A stretch of DNA of 46,558 bases from positions 1 to 46,558 of IMG/VR virus record IMGVR_UViG_3300037116_000250; one strand, given 5' to 3'. The stretch's first letter is position 1. Each line of letters begins with the position of its first letter. The notes beneath the pieces are model-generated. The model was given only the letters and a program-made list of their open reading frames with translations, ran no database searches and was not told the origin of the DNA. This DNA is from a virus. A program made the position numbers and the translations under genes. Below, in pieces: positions 8,643 to 16,036 of this stretch.

Positions 8643-8878
8643 GTTCGGACCGGAACGATCTTGCGCTGACGCGGTGCCGAAGCCGTCATCGGACTATCGC
8701 CGGGATAATGCGTACGAATCTCCTTGCCTTGCGTACGCAGTTTCGCTTCGATAAGGTCCGCGTGCGCCCGGTGCTTTTCGGCCATCGAGCGATGGTGCTC
8801 ATACTTCGCGAGCATCCCGTCGTCGCCGGGCTTTTTCTTCGCAGCGGCTTTCTTTGGCGACGACTTCTTCGCGGCCAT
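8639..8878 (-). CDS. Small basic helical protein (79 aa)
   Basis: The start is taken at ATG 8876-8878; a longer open frame reaching 9199 is Arg-rich shadow translation. The N-terminus is a Lys/Ala block (MAAKKSSPKKAAAKKKPG) like a histone tail, followed by an amphipathic His/Arg/Glu-rich helix (EHHRSMAEKHRAHADLIEAK) and a basic tail. It is probably a nucleic-acid-binding or packaging-associated protein. It lies between the small two-helix membrane protein and the coiled-coil protein. Family unknown. Confidence 0.6.
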   Translation of the reverse strand: MAAKKSSPKKAAAKKKPGDDGMLAKYEHHRSMAEKHRAHADLIEAKLRTQGKEIRTHYPGDSPMTASAPRQRKIVPVRT

Positions 8879-8880
8879 CG

Positions 8881-9051
8881 CTAGTGCAGTAGACCGATAA
8901 CGAGCAATGTGACGATGACGAGCAGGATTGCCGCGACATCGCCTGCGTACGGCGCGAGCGACGGTGTGCGGCGCGCGGCGAGGTACGCCAGCACGTAGAA
9001 GATCAGTAGAACGAGCGCGACGAGGTGCCAGAGCGTCCAGATGCCGGTCAT
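8881..9051 (-). CDS. Small two-helix membrane protein (56 aa), holin candidate
   Basis: ATG at 9049-9051 overlaps the preceding stop as ATGA; stop TAG at 8881-8883. Translation gives MTGIWTLWHLVALVLLIFYV, then a short hydrophilic loop (ARRTPSLAPYAGD) and a second hydrophobic helix (VAAILLVIVTLLVIGLLH). Two closely spaced transmembrane helices in under 60 residues fit a class II holin or another small phage membrane protein. Its neighbours are terminase and head genes rather than the hydrolases, which weakens the holin call. Confidence 0.6.
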   Translation of the reverse strand: MTGIWTLWHLVALVLLIFYVLAYLAARRTPSLAPYAGDVAAILLVIVTLLVIGLLH

Positions 9052-9257
9052 TTCTTGCCACCCTGACGCAGAACTTCTTGGATCGACGGCACGCCGGTCT
9101 GACCGCGCGGGATCGTCTTACCGCCCTGGCGCATCGCGGCTTGCACCGACGGCATCGCTTCGGAGACGCGGCTGTTCCCGCCCTGGCCCATGACCTCACC
9201 GACGGACTCCAGTTTCGGCGCTTTGGCTTCTTTGCGGCGGTACCCGTTGCTCGGCAT
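9048..9257 (-). CDS. Small protein with three QGG repeats (69 aa)
   Basis: ATG 9255-9257 with GGGAG eight bases upstream; a longer in-frame extension starting at 9308 is not favoured. The protein carries three copies of a short repeat: SVGEVMGQGGN (18-28), SVQAAMRQGGK (37-47) and SIQEVLRQGGK (58-68), spaced about 20 residues apart. Each is a short amphipathic helix ending in QGG, suggesting three equivalent binding sites for one partner. It sits between terminase and portal. A peptide-like adaptor role is inference. Confidence 0.65.
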   Translation of the reverse strand: MPSNGYRRKEAKAPKLESVGEVMGQGGNSRVSEAMPSVQAAMRQGGKTIPRGQTGVPSIQEVLRQGGKK

Positions 9258-9268
9258 GTGCTGCTCCC

Positions 9269-11041
9269 TTACGCGGCGTTGTAATCGGGTGTACCCAGGC
9301 CTACCCACGCGCCCCCGACGGATTCCTGCTCGCCGTTCCCGTCCTCGAGGTCGAACGCCTCCTCACCGGCTGAGAGCGGGTCGATGTCGTCGGGCTCGGC
9401 CGGCCGGCAGATCGTCTTCTGCTGTACCATCGTGTCGATCACGTCGTCGTGTTCGAGCTGCGGGAAGTTGTCGAGCTGGTGCTTGAGCGGCTCGCAGAAC
9501 CCCTTGCGCAGCCACCAGCGCCATTGATTCCAGCGCGGCTGCAACGTCTTGATGTTCACGACTTTCGAATCGCTGTTGCCCGAGGACCATTCAACGATCT
9601 CGATGTGCCCGAGCCCCGCTTCGCGCATGACCGGGCGCAGCAGATCGACGTAGAGCCCCTGCATGCCGCCGCCGCGCGTCTCGATGCTCACCTTAGAACA
9701 ATGATAGTGCCGCACGAGCACGACGATGCGCAGCAGTGCGGCGTCGAGCGGGAGCTTGTGCTCCTCTGCGTGCAGCGTCCACCACACATCGGAGGAGTCG
9801 TTCCCGTTGACGGTGAGTCCGTGAAAGTCTGACTTCTTGGATGCGCGGCGCCCTGCAGGGTCCCAGGCCAGGGTAACGTAGAGCGAGCGGCGCGTTCCGT
9901 TCGGAAGTTCGACGAACGGAATCGTGTCGAGCACGAGATCAAAGTCCTTTTCATGCGCTTCGATCTGCCGGAAAATCTTGGCGCTTTCCTCGATCGGCTC
10001 GTTGCGGTACCAGACCGAGAACAGATATTCTTCGAGTTCGATCGACTGCTGCATGAGAAACTTCTCGTTGAGCAGGACCGGATAGTACAGCGAGCCGTCG
10101 GTGTTCCACGCCGAGCGAATCGTCACGTTGAACAGGTAGTTCTTCAGATCGCTCTTTTCGAGCACCGCGCCGTGCAGCTTGAGCGCTTCCTCGCGGCGCT
10201 TTTGCAGCCACCAGTACACGTCTTGGCGATGGTAGCGCGTACCGATAACGAGCATGCCGCCGTGCGTAGCGAGTTGCGGGAAGTACTCCTGGAGCGCCGT
10301 GCGCACTTTTTCGCGCATCGTCTCGGTGTCGACGTTCTTACGGCTCTGGATGTCATCGACGACGATGAGATCGTAGTGCCCGCCGGTCTTGGAAACGTCG
10401 GCGCCGGCCGTGTCGATCGATGGGTCTTTGAGCCCGGTGTGCCGCGGCGCGACCATGATCGCATCGGCTTTCCATTGCTCGGCGAGCTTGGCCCAATCGC
10501 CGTAGAACAGGCGGAACGTCTCGTTGCGCTCGTACTCGTACTGAATGGCGGCGAGCATCTTCTTTGCTTCGTCGTGCCGGTGGGACGCAATGAGCACGCG
10601 ACCGTTCGGATTGAAGCAGAGATAGTACATGATCGCGGCTTTGGCGACCGAACTTTTCAGGCTCCCGCGCGGTTCGAGGTCGAGTTCTTTGGTCTGCATC
10701 TGCCGGTCCGCGTTATTGCGAATCGGCAGCGCAGCTTCGGCCCGTGCGCACATCGGGCCGTGAACCGGCCGGTAGAGCAGACCGTTGCCGCCTTGCTCGA
10801 TCGGTGCATAGCCGAGCACGACTTCCATCCAACGGTAGAGGCTGGATTCCGCGTCGATCCGGCGCGCGAGCGTGAACGGATCGAGACTCGCCGTGTACTC
10901 ATCGAGCGAAAAGTACGTCGGCTCTTTGATTTCGACTTCCGCTTTTTTCTTGCGGTCAGCGCCGGTCGTGCCGTTCTTCCAGCCGGTCGGCATCGTGCGC
11001 TTGCGCAGCGGCGCGGGCGCCGGAAAGTCGAACGGGTTCAT
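9269..11041 (-). CDS. terL: Terminase large subunit
   Basis: 590 aa, the usual size. The ATPase domain has a Walker A-like PRGSLKSSVAK (~122-132), with the basic residue early in the loop as common in terminases, and a Walker B YDLIVVDDIQ (~222-231). VIGTRYHRQDVYWWL (~265-280) matches the coupling-motif region. The nuclease domain has TLAWDPAGRRASKKSD (~387-402), an acidic middle, and HDDVIDTM (~530) supplying the last metal ligand. It packages concatemeric DNA through the portal. A separate small subunit was not recognised. It lies upstream of small basic genes and the portal. Confidence 0.92.
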   Translation of the reverse strand: MNPFDFPAPAPLRKRTMPTGWKNGTTGADRKKKAEVEIKEPTYFSLDEYTASLDPFTLARRIDAESSLYRWMEVVLGYAPIEQGGNGLLYRPVHGPMCARAEAALPIRNNADRQMQTKELDLEPRGSLKSSVAKAAIMYYLCFNPNGRVLIASHRHDEAKKMLAAIQYEYERNETFRLFYGDWAKLAEQWKADAIMVAPRHTGLKDPSIDTAGADVSKTGGHYDLIVVDDIQSRKNVDTETMREKVRTALQEYFPQLATHGGMLVIGTRYHRQDVYWWLQKRREEALKLHGAVLEKSDLKNYLFNVTIRSAWNTDGSLYYPVLLNEKFLMQQSIELEEYLFSVWYRNEPIEESAKIFRQIEAHEKDFDLVLDTIPFVELPNGTRRSLYVTLAWDPAGRRASKKSDFHGLTVNGNDSSDVWWTLHAEEHKLPLDAALLRIVVLVRHYHCSKVSIETRGGGMQGLYVDLLRPVMREAGLGHIEIVEWSSGNSDSKVVNIKTLQPRWNQWRWWLRKGFCEPLKHQLDNFPQLEHDDVIDTMVQQKTICRPAEPDDIDPLSAGEEAFDLEDGNGEQESVGGAWVGLGTPDYNAA

Positions 11042-11055
11042 CGGTCCGTGACGGT

Positions 11056-11445
11056 CTACAGCCCCGCCGCGGTACGGAAGGCGATCGCGGCTTCGTTGGT
11101 CGAGGTCTTCGCAATCGCGAACACGTCGCCCGGAATCCCGAGCGCGGTGAAGTTCGAGTCCAGCACCGCGACTTGGCCCGAGGTGTAGTCGTTGACGACC
11201 TGCGCGACATTGAGCGCCTGGTCCATCGCAGATCCGCTCACAACACCCTGCGTCTTTACGTCGGTCAGGAGCTGCGTGATGTTCGCGACGGCGGTCGGAG
11301 TCGTGGCCCCGCCTGCCGCGAGCGTCGCAGCGTCCGCGGCGATGGTCGAGACTTCCACGCCGGTTGAGGTTTTTACGATGCCGACCGCTTGGGCTACGCC
11401 GATGATGGTCGGTAGAATCTGAAGAAGCGGGAGCAGGAAAGCCAT
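11056..11445 (-). CDS. Hypothetical protein (129 aa)
   Basis: Starts MAFLLPLLQILPTIIGVAQAVG, a hydrophobic stretch that could be a membrane helix or amphipathic anchor, followed by a Thr/Ala/Val-rich region (STIAADAATLAAGGATTPTAVA) with helix character. It has a GAAAGG-type RBS and lies between the M15-type peptidase and the terminase. Role not recognised; a small membrane or virion protein is possible. Confidence 0.65.
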   Translation of the reverse strand: MAFLLPLLQILPTIIGVAQAVGIVKTSTGVEVSTIAADAATLAAGGATTPTAVANITQLLTDVKTQGVVSGSAMDQALNVAQVVNDYTSGQVAVLDSNFTALGIPGDVFAIAKTSTNEAAIAFRTAAGL

Positions 11446-11464
11446 TGAGTCAGCCTTTCAAGGC

Positions 11465-11920
11465 CTAGATTGGGTGGATGCCGTCCGTGTACGTCGTACC
11501 GTCGAACGTGAGGTACTGGCGACGTTGACCGAACTCTGTGTTCTGCGGCGACCAATGGACCCAGGCGTTCTCCTCGAAGATGCACTGATCGAACGCGACG
11601 TTGTTCGCGTCGGCCCATTTCTGAATCGCTTGCGCGCATTCGTACGGCGTTCCGAATGACGGGCAGCGAATGTCGGCTGCGTGGCCCTGCTCGTGCGCGC
11701 TGTTCGGTACGCCGCCGACCGCCGCGTTCACAGCGGGCGAACGGTACGCGCTGTCGATGAGCACGGCTTGCCCACCGAAAACGCTCGTACGCAAGGCTTC
11801 GAGGGATTCAGCGAGATGCGTAAGCGCTTCGAGGTGCGGTGCGTCGGGCGTGTTGTCGATGCCGGTGCCGGTCACCGTGAGTTCGGCTTGCGAAAAATGC
11901 GGCGTGAGTTGATTGCTCAT
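11465..11920 (-). CDS. M15-type L,D/D,D-peptidase (endolysin candidate)
   Basis: The start is ATG 11918-11920, overlapping the lysozyme-like gene's stop as ATGA; upstream extension is shadow sequence. The 151-aa product shows the peptidase M15A/VanY-like pattern: IDSAYRSPAVNAAVGG (~51-66), the zinc-binding SAHEQGHAADIR (~73-85, His and Asp ligands), and a C-terminal WVHWS (~120) giving the last His. Enzymes of this family cut peptidoglycan cross-links or stem peptides at host lysis. It follows the lysozyme-like gene directly, forming a two-enzyme lysis cassette. Confidence 0.82.
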   Translation of the reverse strand: MSNQLTPHFSQAELTVTGTGIDNTPDAPHLEALTHLAESLEALRTSVFGGQAVLIDSAYRSPAVNAAVGGVPNSAHEQGHAADIRCPSFGTPYECAQAIQKWADANNVAFDQCIFEENAWVHWSPQNTEFGQRRQYLTFDGTTYTDGIHPI

Positions 11921-12381
11921 GGACGTTGTCCGTTCAACAGCGCCGTGTAGTTCGTCAGCGCGCGGTCGGCATAGTGGTTCGTTGTGAACTCGTCCACGTC
12001 GCCCGCGTCGTGGCCGCGCATCGCACCACCGCGGCCTGCGTTGAACTCGGCAGCGATGCACCGCACGAGGTCATCACCCTGGTAGCCCAGACCCGACCAG
12101 TACGTTTCCGCCGGAATGAGGAAGTGCTGACAGGCGTAGTACGCGTTTGAATACGGCTCCTGCCAATCTGACGGGAACGAACTCGTCAGTTGAAACAGGC
12201 CGTGTCCCCCGTCGTCCGAGACGATGGTCGGCGGATCGTCGTAGCCCGTCTCGTTGATCTTGATTGCGTACGCAACGATCGGCGAGAACGTCGGCGCCTG
12301 CTCGCACGCGCGCTCGATGTCGGCAGCGTATGGCAGGTTCAGCGCGGCCGGTAACGGTCCGGCGCTCAGTCCGTTTCTCAT
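11917..12381 (-). CDS. Lysozyme/lytic transglycosylase-like protein
   Basis: 154 aa. The lysozyme-like core shows AYAIKINETGYDDP with a likely catalytic Glu44, then GHGLFQLTSSFP (60-71), equivalent to the GLMQI signature of SLT-type transglycosylases, and later LVRCIAAEFNAGRGG, matching the AYNAG-type helix. There is no signal peptide, so a holin or virion delivery would be needed for access to the wall. It overlaps both neighbours (GroES-like upstream, M15 peptidase downstream) by four bases. Confidence 0.75.
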   Translation of the reverse strand: MRNGLSAGPLPAALNLPYAADIERACEQAPTFSPIVAYAIKINETGYDDPPTIVSDDGGHGLFQLTSSFPSDWQEPYSNAYYACQHFLIPAETYWSGLGYQGDDLVRCIAAEFNAGRGGAMRGHDAGDVDEFTTNHYADRALTNYTALLNGQRP

Positions 12382-12803
12382 TCGTTCTCCTTCGGGGGTT
12401 GCTCGACGACGGCGAGCACGTCGCTCGCTTTCATCGTGCGGTACGGCTGGCTGCCGATCGTGATCTCGTAGCCTGCATGCCGCGAGAACGTCACGATGTC
12501 ACCGACGTTGATTCCGAGCACCGAACCGATCGCGAGCACGACACCGCGGTTCGCGTCGGGGCGCGCGGTGTCGGGAATGTGAACGCCGCCGCCGCTCACG
12601 CGGTCGGCTTCTTCGATCACGCGCACGACGACGCGGTCGAGCAGCGGTCGCAGCGGGCACGCGCCGTCGGCCTGCACGCCCGCATCGACGAGACGACTCG
12701 CGAGCGCGAAGGCGTTCTGTGCGCTGAATACGCGCTCACCTTGAGAGTCGAGGGTGATCGTCCCGTTACGGACGATCACCTCGACGAGTTGATCGGCGAT
12801 CAC
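12378..12803 (-). CDS. GroES-like co-chaperonin A
   Basis: 141 aa. After a ~50-residue helical extension comes a GroES core: PLLDRVVVRVIEEADRVSGG (compare RPLHDRVIVKR of GroES), GGVHIPDTARPDANRG as the mobile loop and following strand, GVVLAIGS, VGDIVTFSRHAG, and ASDVLAVV as the last strand. Expected role: capping host GroEL, possibly enlarging its cage for coat-protein folding as T4 gp31 does. No GroEL gene is present. A second GroES-like gene lies at 13371-13739. The N-terminal extension is not part of GroES. Confidence 0.8.
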   Translation of the reverse strand: MIADQLVEVIVRNGTITLDSQGERVFSAQNAFALASRLVDAGVQADGACPLRPLLDRVVVRVIEEADRVSGGGVHIPDTARPDANRGVVLAIGSVLGINVGDIVTFSRHAGYEITIGSQPYRTMKASDVLAVVEQPPKENE

Positions 12804-13051
12804 GTCGTCTTCGGAACGATCGTCGTCGATGCAGCGCTGGCCGGAACGATCGACGCGCCCGACGAGATTTGATAGTTCGGATCGGTGCTCAGCACGCCGA
12901 GCAGGTAGACGGGCTTTCCGCCCGCGGTCCCGACTTGCAGATGGCCGGGAACTTCGACCGGCTGGCCCGTTTCGAGCTCGGCGCCGGCAACGCCGACTTC
13001 CGCTGCATCTTCGGCAACGGTTTCGACGAGCTGGAAGATATTGAGACTCAC
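12800..13051 (-). CDS. Hypothetical protein (83 aa)
   Basis: Begins MSLNIFQLVETVAEDAAEVG, an acidic helix, followed by beta-rich sequence (VEVPGHLQVGTAGGKPVYLLG) and a Ser/Ala/Thr tail. It overlaps both neighbours by four bases (ATGA type), so its translation is coupled to the GroES-like gene after it. No family recognised. Confidence 0.68.
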   Translation of the reverse strand: MSLNIFQLVETVAEDAAEVGVAGAELETGQPVEVPGHLQVGTAGGKPVYLLGVLSTDPNYQISSGASIVPASAASTTIVPKTT

Positions 13052-13374
13052 GGTGCGGGTGCTCCTTTGGTGAGGACGGCCTGCTGGCCTGAAGGTAGGG
13101 TCACGGTGTTACTGACTCGTCGCGATGCCTGGTGCGCGCGGTAGGCGGCGGCAATAGCGAGTGATGCGGCTCCCACGAATCCGGGGCTTACGAGTAAATG
13201 CAGGAATCCCGGCCACGTTGGGCTCGCGATCTGGGCGTTGAAAAAGTACGCGGTGTACGCGGTCGAAACCGCGGTTGACAAACCAAAGGCGGACGCCACC
13301 GATGCTGATCGAATCGGCTCGCGGATGGGGGGTGGAATCTCGGTCCAAAAGTTGTATGCCCGCTGAAAGATCAT
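13048..13374 (-). CDS. Two-helix membrane protein (108 aa), holin candidate
   Basis: Two hydrophobic segments are visible: about 24-48 (ASVASAFGLSTAVSTAYTAY) and about 60-82 (FLHLLVSPGFVGAASLAIAA), followed by a basic stretch (RAHQASRRVS) and a polar tail. This is the layout of class II holins, and the gene is about 1 kb upstream of the two cell-wall hydrolases in the same transcript. A small membrane protein of other function cannot be excluded. Confidence 0.6.
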   Translation of the reverse strand: MIFQRAYNFWTEIPPPIREPIRSASVASAFGLSTAVSTAYTAYFFNAQIASPTWPGFLHLLVSPGFVGAASLAIAAAYRAHQASRRVSNTVTLPSGQQAVLTKGAPAP

Positions 13375-13739
13375 CGCACATCCGAAAAGTCCGGTTGCAG
13401 AGTGAAGCGCGCGGCTTCTTCGTCGGTGTAGCGCAGCGCCTCCTTTGGAATCTCGGCCAGGATGTCGTGCATCGAGAAGATCGCGAACACCCGGCCGTCG
13501 TCGTGCTCATCGGTGATCTCGCCTGCGTACCGAACGAACAGCACGAGCATCCCCGGCGCAAATCCCGCAGTTTGGGCCTGCGGTCCGACCGCGAGGATCT
13601 CGCCGAAGATCGCGGGCAGGTTCTCCGAATGCTCAACCCACAGACCGCTCGGCGTCATGCCGATACCGGCGGGCGTGTCGTTCATGCGCACCATGACGGT
13701 GTCGGGATGCACGAGCCGCTGACCGAGCGCTGCGTTCAC
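13371..13739 (-). CDS. GroES-like co-chaperonin B
   Basis: GTG start at 13737-13739 overlapping the small TM gene's stop as GTGA, chosen over an Arg-rich upstream extension. The 122-aa product again follows the GroES order: HPDTVMVRMNDTP (first strand), a loop with GIGMTPSGLWVEHSEN (compare GIVLP and the mobile loop), FGEILAVGPQ, FAPGMLVLFVRYAGEI and IFSMHDILAEI (last strand), then a ~27-residue C-terminal tail. It is only distantly similar to co-chaperonin A at 12378-12803. It could cap GroEL on its own or form mixed rings; both are inference. Confidence 0.72.
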   Translation of the reverse strand: MNAALGQRLVHPDTVMVRMNDTPAGIGMTPSGLWVEHSENLPAIFGEILAVGPQAQTAGFAPGMLVLFVRYAGEITDEHDDGRVFAIFSMHDILAEIPKEALRYTDEEAARFTLQPDFSDVR

Positions 13740-13831
13740 AGCCGCGTCTGCTTTCCGGCATCGTAGCCCGCAAACCACGACAGTCCGACGGCAATGATGA
13801 GCACGATCGGCGCGAAAAGATCGGCGTCCAT
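13736..13831 (-). CDS. Tiny membrane protein (31 aa)
   Basis: ATG 13829-13831 overlaps the preceding stop as TAATG, and its TGA overlaps the GTG of co-chaperonin B. Translation: MDADLFAPIVLIIAVGLSWF followed by AGYDAGKQTRL, i.e. one short transmembrane helix and a basic end. Tight overlap at both ends supports a real gene. Function unknown. Confidence 0.55.
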   Translation of the reverse strand: MDADLFAPIVLIIAVGLSWFAGYDAGKQTRL

Positions 13832-14064
13832 TAACCGAGCGGCGTCTTTCGCGCGTCGATAAATGCGTTGGGTCCGGGGTTCTCAGCCCAGCGCTTTACT
13901 TCAAGATCGACGACGTTCGCCGCACGTCCGGATGCGCTGCGCGGCAAGTTGTCGACGCAATCCGGCATCGGCGGTGCTTGCGGCATCGCAAGATACCGTT
14001 CGAGTTCGGGCCGCAGTTCTTCGTCGAACTGCGCCTTGAGCATCGCAAGTGAATCGTACGGCAT
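13831..14064 (-). CDS. Hypothetical protein (77 aa)
   Basis: Start taken at ATG 14062-14064 (MPYDSLAMLKAQFDEELRPE); a longer in-frame version to 14142 is basic and unlikely. The first half is an amphipathic, acidic helix, the second a more extended segment with two Cys-free Arg clusters. It overlaps the tiny membrane gene (TAATG). Role not recognised. Confidence 0.65.
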   Translation of the reverse strand: MPYDSLAMLKAQFDEELRPELERYLAMPQAPPMPDCVDNLPRSASGRAANVVDLEVKRWAENPGPNAFIDARKTPLG

Positions 14065-14065
14065 A

Positions 14066-14380
14066 TCAGTACCTCGGCGCCATGAGCGGCGTCGCTGACT
14101 GGAAACGGCTTTTGAGAAAAGCATCGGCCGCGCTAAACGCATCGCTATTCTTCACGTCGAGCGTTCCACCGTTGCAAATAATGACGACCGCGTCGTGAAC
14201 TAGATTGTCCATTGTACGCGAATCGTCGGTGTACTTCCAACAGTCATGACAGTGGACAACCGCCATGCGGCCGGTCAACGGTGAGCGTTCGTCGGTTTGC
14301 GGCTGCTCGGGTTTGTTCGCTCCCATCGAACAGTCCTCGCCGTGCGCGTCGGCGCGCGGTGTATCATCGCTTGGATTCAT
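14066..14380 (-). CDS. Hypothetical Cys/His-containing protein (104 aa)
   Basis: Start chosen at ATG 14378-14380, two bases after the previous stop; an in-frame ATG at 14392 would overlap the upstream gene by ten bases and remains possible. The product has a disordered acidic N-terminus, then VVHCHDCWKYTDDSR, a Cys/His cluster that might bind a metal, and a helical C-terminus (DAFSAADAFLKSRF). Family unknown. Confidence 0.65.
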   Translation of the reverse strand: MNPSDDTPRADAHGEDCSMGANKPEQPQTDERSPLTGRMAVVHCHDCWKYTDDSRTMDNLVHDAVVIICNGGTLDVKNSDAFSAADAFLKSRFQSATPLMAPRY

Positions 14381-14382
14381 CG

Positions 14383-15465
14383 TTACATCCACATCCGAAC
14401 GGGCCCGCGCGGCTGCATCGGTGCGGCGTTCTCGTCTTCGATCTCGTGCTGCGCGGTCACGTTGATGCGTTCGCCGTGCGGCGCGCGCAGGCTCACCGCG
14501 TCTTCGATCGGCACCGCCACGCGCACTTCGTCAGGTGCGCCGCCGAGCGGATCGACGATGCGCAGCGCGCGTTCGATGCTCGGGCTTTGCGGATCGACGT
14601 ACCGCTGCGGTTCGAGCTGCGCGAGGTTGTGCTGCTGCACGGTGCGCGCAACGTCGGGGAACATATCCTGCGTCCCACCGACCGTGCGCCGCATCATACC
14701 GTCGAGCATGTACGCCTCGTACCGCTTGCGCCGCTCGTCCGCGAGCACCAGGCCGCACTCGAGCAGGTACCGCCCCGTCGCCGAGCGCGATTCCCCGCGC
14801 TGCCGGGCGAGCGTCTCGATCTCCGCGAACAGCCGCGTACCGACTTTAACAGTGACCGCTTCGGCCGGCGTCTCGGGGTCGAGCCGTTGCAGGCGCCCGG
14901 TGGCCTCGCGGTACCGCGCCGTGCGCTCCTCGATCGCATCGACGCGCACGAGCGCAGCTTCGATCGCGTCGGGCAGGCCTGAGCGCTGCGCATCGTCGGG
15001 AGCGGCAAGGCCGGTGCTCAGCGTGCGCAGCGCAGCATCGCGCGCTTCCTGCGCGTCGGCGAACGTCTCGCGGTAACTCGTCGGCGCGGGCGGAGTCGAC
15101 AGCACCGGCGCCGTTGCAAGCGCGGCCGAACCGAACACATCGGCAGCGATGGCCCGCGCGACGGGGCTCGCCGGATGTGGGACCGCGCCCCCCTCTTTGG
15201 CCGTCGTCGTGCGCGCCGCGAGCTTGGGATTCGCTGCGAACGCGGCGGCGACCGACGGTGAGTACGTCTGTTCAGCCACAGCAGCGCTCCCCGGTATTGC
15301 TGATAACGCGCAAACGTCGCAGTCGTCGCGCGTCTCGAACTCGTGATCCAGCGTCTCGCTGCTCGTGGTGGGGTCACTCATCGCGGCTAATTGCTCTTGC
15401 CGTGAGACGAAGGTTCCGTCCGGCAATACCTTGTCGAAAACGTCGCCGTGCTCTAGTTCACTCAT
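14383..15465 (-). CDS. Large protein with ribbon-helix-helix-like segment (360 aa)
   Basis: Start at ATG 15463-15465 (MSELEHGDVFDKVLPDG), overlapping the previous stop as ATGA; the upstream 42-residue extension is shadow. The N-terminal half is Ala/Thr/Pro-rich. Around residues 200-250 the stretch VTVKVGTRLFAEIETLARQR followed by GESRSATGRYLLECGL matches the strand-helix-helix pattern of MetJ/Arc-type DNA-binding proteins. The C-terminus is Arg/Pro-rich. It could be a DNA-binding regulator or a terminase-small-subunit substitute; both are speculation. Confidence 0.6.
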   Translation of the reverse strand: MSELEHGDVFDKVLPDGTFVSRQEQLAAMSDPTTSSETLDHEFETRDDCDVCALSAIPGSAAVAEQTYSPSVAAAFAANPKLAARTTTAKEGGAVPHPASPVARAIAADVFGSAALATAPVLSTPPAPTSYRETFADAQEARDAALRTLSTGLAAPDDAQRSGLPDAIEAALVRVDAIEERTARYREATGRLQRLDPETPAEAVTVKVGTRLFAEIETLARQRGESRSATGRYLLECGLVLADERRKRYEAYMLDGMMRRTVGGTQDMFPDVARTVQQHNLAQLEPQRYVDPQSPSIERALRIVDPLGGAPDEVRVAVPIEDAVSLRAPHGERINVTAQHEIEDENAAPMQPRGPVRMWM

Positions 15466-15728
15466 TGCACACCGTCGAGTCGTTGGAGATACCGCCGCCG
15501 GATCGCCTCGTCGTCGGCGGGCGGATGCCATTCGACGGTTGTCCGACCCGTGGGGTTCACGAAGTACCACCAGCCGCAAGCGCAGCGCCATGCGAGATTG
15601 GGCTTCGTAGTCGGCGTCATACGAACGGGAGCGCCGATGCTGCGATGCTCGTGGCGTGGATCACTCGCGGGCAGGAAGAAACGCGCTTCGTCAACCGGAG
15701 CCACTTGCGTCACCTCGTCGTTACTCAT
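15462..15728 (-). CDS. Hypothetical protein (88 aa)
   Basis: Starts MSNDEVTQVAPVDEARFFLP and contains a compact aromatic core, AWRCACGWWYFVNPTGRTTV, with a CxC pair, then a charged helix near the end (DDEAIRRRYLQRL). Four-base overlaps with both neighbours. The CxC and the Trp-rich strand recall small zinc-ribbon proteins, but only two cysteines are present, so metal binding is doubtful. Confidence 0.65.
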   Translation of the reverse strand: MSNDEVTQVAPVDEARFFLPASDPRHEHRSIGAPVRMTPTTKPNLAWRCACGWWYFVNPTGRTTVEWHPPADDEAIRRRYLQRLDGVQ

Positions 15729-16036
15729 GTCTGCTCTCCGGTAGGGACGGCGGCGCGGGCGTTCTTCACTAAGAGTGCGCAGGGCACGGCAACCTGCCGT
15801 CCCGCTAACAGCTCGTTGTATGCAGTGAGCGTCAGCACTGTGCCGATCGTCGGCAAGTAGACCTGCGTCTGCTGCCGCAGCGGATCGCTGCGGTACTCAG
15901 TCTGGGGCGGCTTGCACCGTTTCGCGAACCCGCGCCGCACATACGGCTTGCGCTTTTTGTGCGGGTGGATCAAGCACGCCTGCGAACACGAGTGCCGCTG
16001 CGGTAACAAGCGCAGCATCCGCGTCGGCTCGATCAC
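15725..16036 (-). CDS. Hypothetical basic protein (103 aa)
   Basis: GTG start at 16034-16036 overlapping the lipoprotein's stop as GTGA; the long upstream frame is shadow translation of the lipoprotein gene. The product opens VIEPTRMLRLLPQRHSCSQ, has a Lys/Arg block (HPHKKRKPYVRRGFAKRC) suggesting RNA or DNA binding, and ends with a beta/helix segment (YNELLAGRQVAVPCALL). Family unknown. Confidence 0.6.
   Translation of the reverse strand: MIEPTRMLRLLPQRHSCSQACLIHPHKKRKPYVRRGFAKRCKPPQTEYRSDPLRQQTQVYLPTIGTVLTLTAYNELLAGRQVAVPCALLVKNARAAVPTGEQT

Noticed and set aside
9953-11188. 411-aa open frame opposite the terminase
   Set aside because: Antisense of a protein with clear ATPase and nuclease motifs.
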